The notes under the pieces were generated by a model. That model had not been told where the DNA came from, did no database searches, and was given only the letters and a program-made list of their open reading frames with translations. From contig CM055095.1 of assembly GCA_029204225.1 (NCBI GenBank), forward strand, positions 24,101,641-24,165,640: 64,000 nucleotides of DNA, read 5' to 3'. Positions 62,389-64,000 of this stretch are shown here, one piece after another. A program made the position numbers and the translations under genes. Position 1 is the first letter of the stretch. Each line of letters starts with the position of its first letter. Origin of the DNA: Diphasiastrum complanatum. Taxonomy: Eukaryota > Streptophyta > Lycopodiopsida > Lycopodiales > Lycopodiaceae.

Positions 62389-64000
62389 AGTCTTGAGACC
62401 TTGGAAGTCCAATTTCTTCCTCGTGTCTTTTGAGATCTGTGCGTAGGCAACGCATCCAAACACTCTTAGGTTCTTTACAGAAAGCTTAGAGCCTGTCCAC
62501 ACCTCGTGGGGTGTCTTGCCTAAGAGGGCCTCGGTCGAACATCTGTTCTGGACGTAAGCTGTAGTGGAGACAACTTCGGCCCAGAATCTCTTGGGCAGCG
62601 ATGCATGCGCTAGCATACATTTGGCTGATTCAACCAGGGTACGGTTCTTCCTCTCGGCTAAGCCATTAGACTGAGGACTGTAAGGAGTGATGAATTGCTG
62701 CTCAATGTCTTGGCTATGGCAGTACTCCTTAAACTCGATAGAGATGTATTCTCCACCATTGTCTGCTTACCTTAGGACCTTGATCGTCATTCCAGTCTCC
62801 TTTTCTGCACGCTCCTTGAAGATTCTGAAGCAGTTGAAGGCTTCTGATTTCTTCTTTATAAAGTACACCATAGTCCTTCTAAAAAATTCATCAATAAAAG
62901 TCATAAAATAATTTGCATCCTTCAACGACGGATTCTTCATCGGTCCACAAATGTCTGAATGTACCATGTCTAACAATCCTCTAGCAATATGCTAATGGCT
63001 TGATTTAAATGGTTTCCTAGTCTGTTTACCAACTAGACAATCTTGACAGACAGGTAACTCAACTTTATCACGAGGATAGTCGAGATCAAGAACAATAGAT
63101 TGTCTAGAAATTTGTTGTACATCAGCATGATTCAAGTGACCAAGTCTATAATGCCAAAGTGAACTTTTATTTGCATGAATAGAAATACTGAACGCATGAC
63201 TAGAGGCAGAAAAGCAATGAATTCATTTATACAAGTATCCATGCCTCTTTCCAAGTGCTAGGATCTTGTCTGTCCTATCAACTACTTTGCACTGATCACA
63301 TTCAAATTCTACTCTATGTCCTAGATCTGTGATTCTGCTTATAGAGAGCAGATTCGTAGATAAATTTGATACATACAAGACTTTAGAAAGTAGCTTAGAC
63401 TGATCATTTGCAAAGCTTAATTTTATAATACCTTCACCTTTAATAGCTTGTGTGCTATTGTCGCCAAGGTGAACATATTTCTTGGTCTCCTTGATGGCTG
63501 GTCATGAAGGCATCATGATCCGCTTCTTAAATAGGCTATGGAGCTTCTGCAGCTGCATTTGTCACTTGATTCGACTGACCCTTGCTATTGTTCTTTGCTT
63601 GCAATATCCGGCAGTCTTGAATTTCATGGTTGTTTTGCTTGTAGTATCTGCAGAACAACTTCTTTTTCGTCTGCGGATTTGACTATTCTTTGTGCTGTGC
63701 TGATTTCTGGTCTGGCTTTGATTGCTTCGGGCCTTTCTTCTTCTTCTACTTAGTCGTGCTCTTGTTGGTGTATAAAATGTGAGAATCAGCTGAGGAACTT
63801 GAGGCTTCGTTCCTACGCATGTCTTCCTACAACAACATAGTAATGACTCTCGAAAGAGTCAGTTCTGGATGTGTCGTGATGATCATCACCTAGCTGTCGT
63901 ATGAGCTTGGCAAGTTTGTAAGCAGTTGCATCACTGCGTCTTGATCCGACAGCGGCCATTTGCCTTAGCAGGTTCTTGAATTGATTGATGTGATTCTGCA
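62389..64000 (-). pseudogene. Copia J Gag end, protease remnant and integrase
   Basis: Reading leftwards from 64000: Gag C-terminus with a damaged zinc knuckle CRYYKQNNHEIQDC (about 63610-63655; second Cys is Tyr), then post-protease sequence (VHLGDNSTQAIKGEGI near 63460, YVSNLSTNLLSISRIT). Integrase follows: zinc finger HYRLGHLNHADVQQ and LPVCQDCLVGKQTRKPF (63030-63160), Asp in MVHSDICGPMKNPSL (about 62950), Asp in the ADNGGEYIS segment after a stop at about 62768, and Glu in SNGLAERKNRTLVES (about 62650). It then runs through VFGCVAYAQISKDTRKKLDF to the G3 insertion. I find no Asp-Ser-Gly protease motif between knuckle and VHLGD. The element continues beyond the window. Confidence 0.92.

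Overview
The window is a retrotransposon graveyard from the nuclear genome of a land plant. Every coding segment I can name belongs to an LTR retrotransposon: Ty1/copia (gag-PR-IN-RT-RNase H order, primer sites complementary to initiator tRNA-Met) or Ty3/gypsy (a Tat/Athila-like family primed by tRNA-Asp and a chromovirus family primed by tRNA-iMet). The sequence is AT-rich, nearly all ORFs carry stops or frameshifts, and I see no intact host gene, tRNA, rRNA or organellar sequence. This fits a large, repeat-rich plant genome; I cannot name the species.

Layout. 1-2473: coiled-coil ORF remnant, then the RT/RNase H end of a copia element. 2474-4938: LTR-type DNA, a tRNA-Asp primer site and a broken gypsy gag. 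4939-28020: Tat-like territory. Four LTRs of one family (13253-14072 +, 23157-23617 - truncated, 23934-24744 +, 27204-28020 -) plus an 87-bp U5 scrap (9892-9978 -) each adjoin a tRNA-Asp primer site and a repetitive leader. Gag, protease, RT, integrase and an accessory 3' ORF lie between them in both orientations. The largest structure is an inverted repeat with arms of about 4.8-5.3 kb (13253-18539 + against 23617-18838 -). 28021-34268: simple repeats, the end of a copia LTR, and copia E on the minus strand with a duplicated gag-protease block. 34269-35950: gypsy PR-RT-RNase H. 35951-40040: mostly non-coding, with one unexplained exon-like ORF, a chromovirus-type LTR and a copia RNase H fragment. 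40041-44846: copia F (+).

44847-64000 is one nest. Copia J (-) sits in copia F and was itself hit three times: chromovirus G1 in its 3' LTR (45515-52373, target duplication CTTCT), copia H in its RNase H (53081-54089), and chromovirus G3 in its integrase (55870-62383, target duplication AGGAT). A solo copia LTR lies inside the G3 5' LTR.

Main observation: five gypsy units from two unrelated families have correctly oriented outer parts but an antisense internal block. In two of them (G1, G3) a 5-bp target duplication outside the LTRs supports one insertion event. Three junctions place a 5'-truncated LTR, primer site and leader head-to-head against integrase or the accessory ORF. This recurrent internal inversion or palindrome formation is the best candidate here for something not well described. 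It may reflect aberrant reverse transcription (strand-transfer or snap-back errors, possibly between co-packaged RNAs) or later recombination. A library or assembly artefact must also be excluded, although the visible divergence between the two arms of the large palindrome argues against that for this unit.
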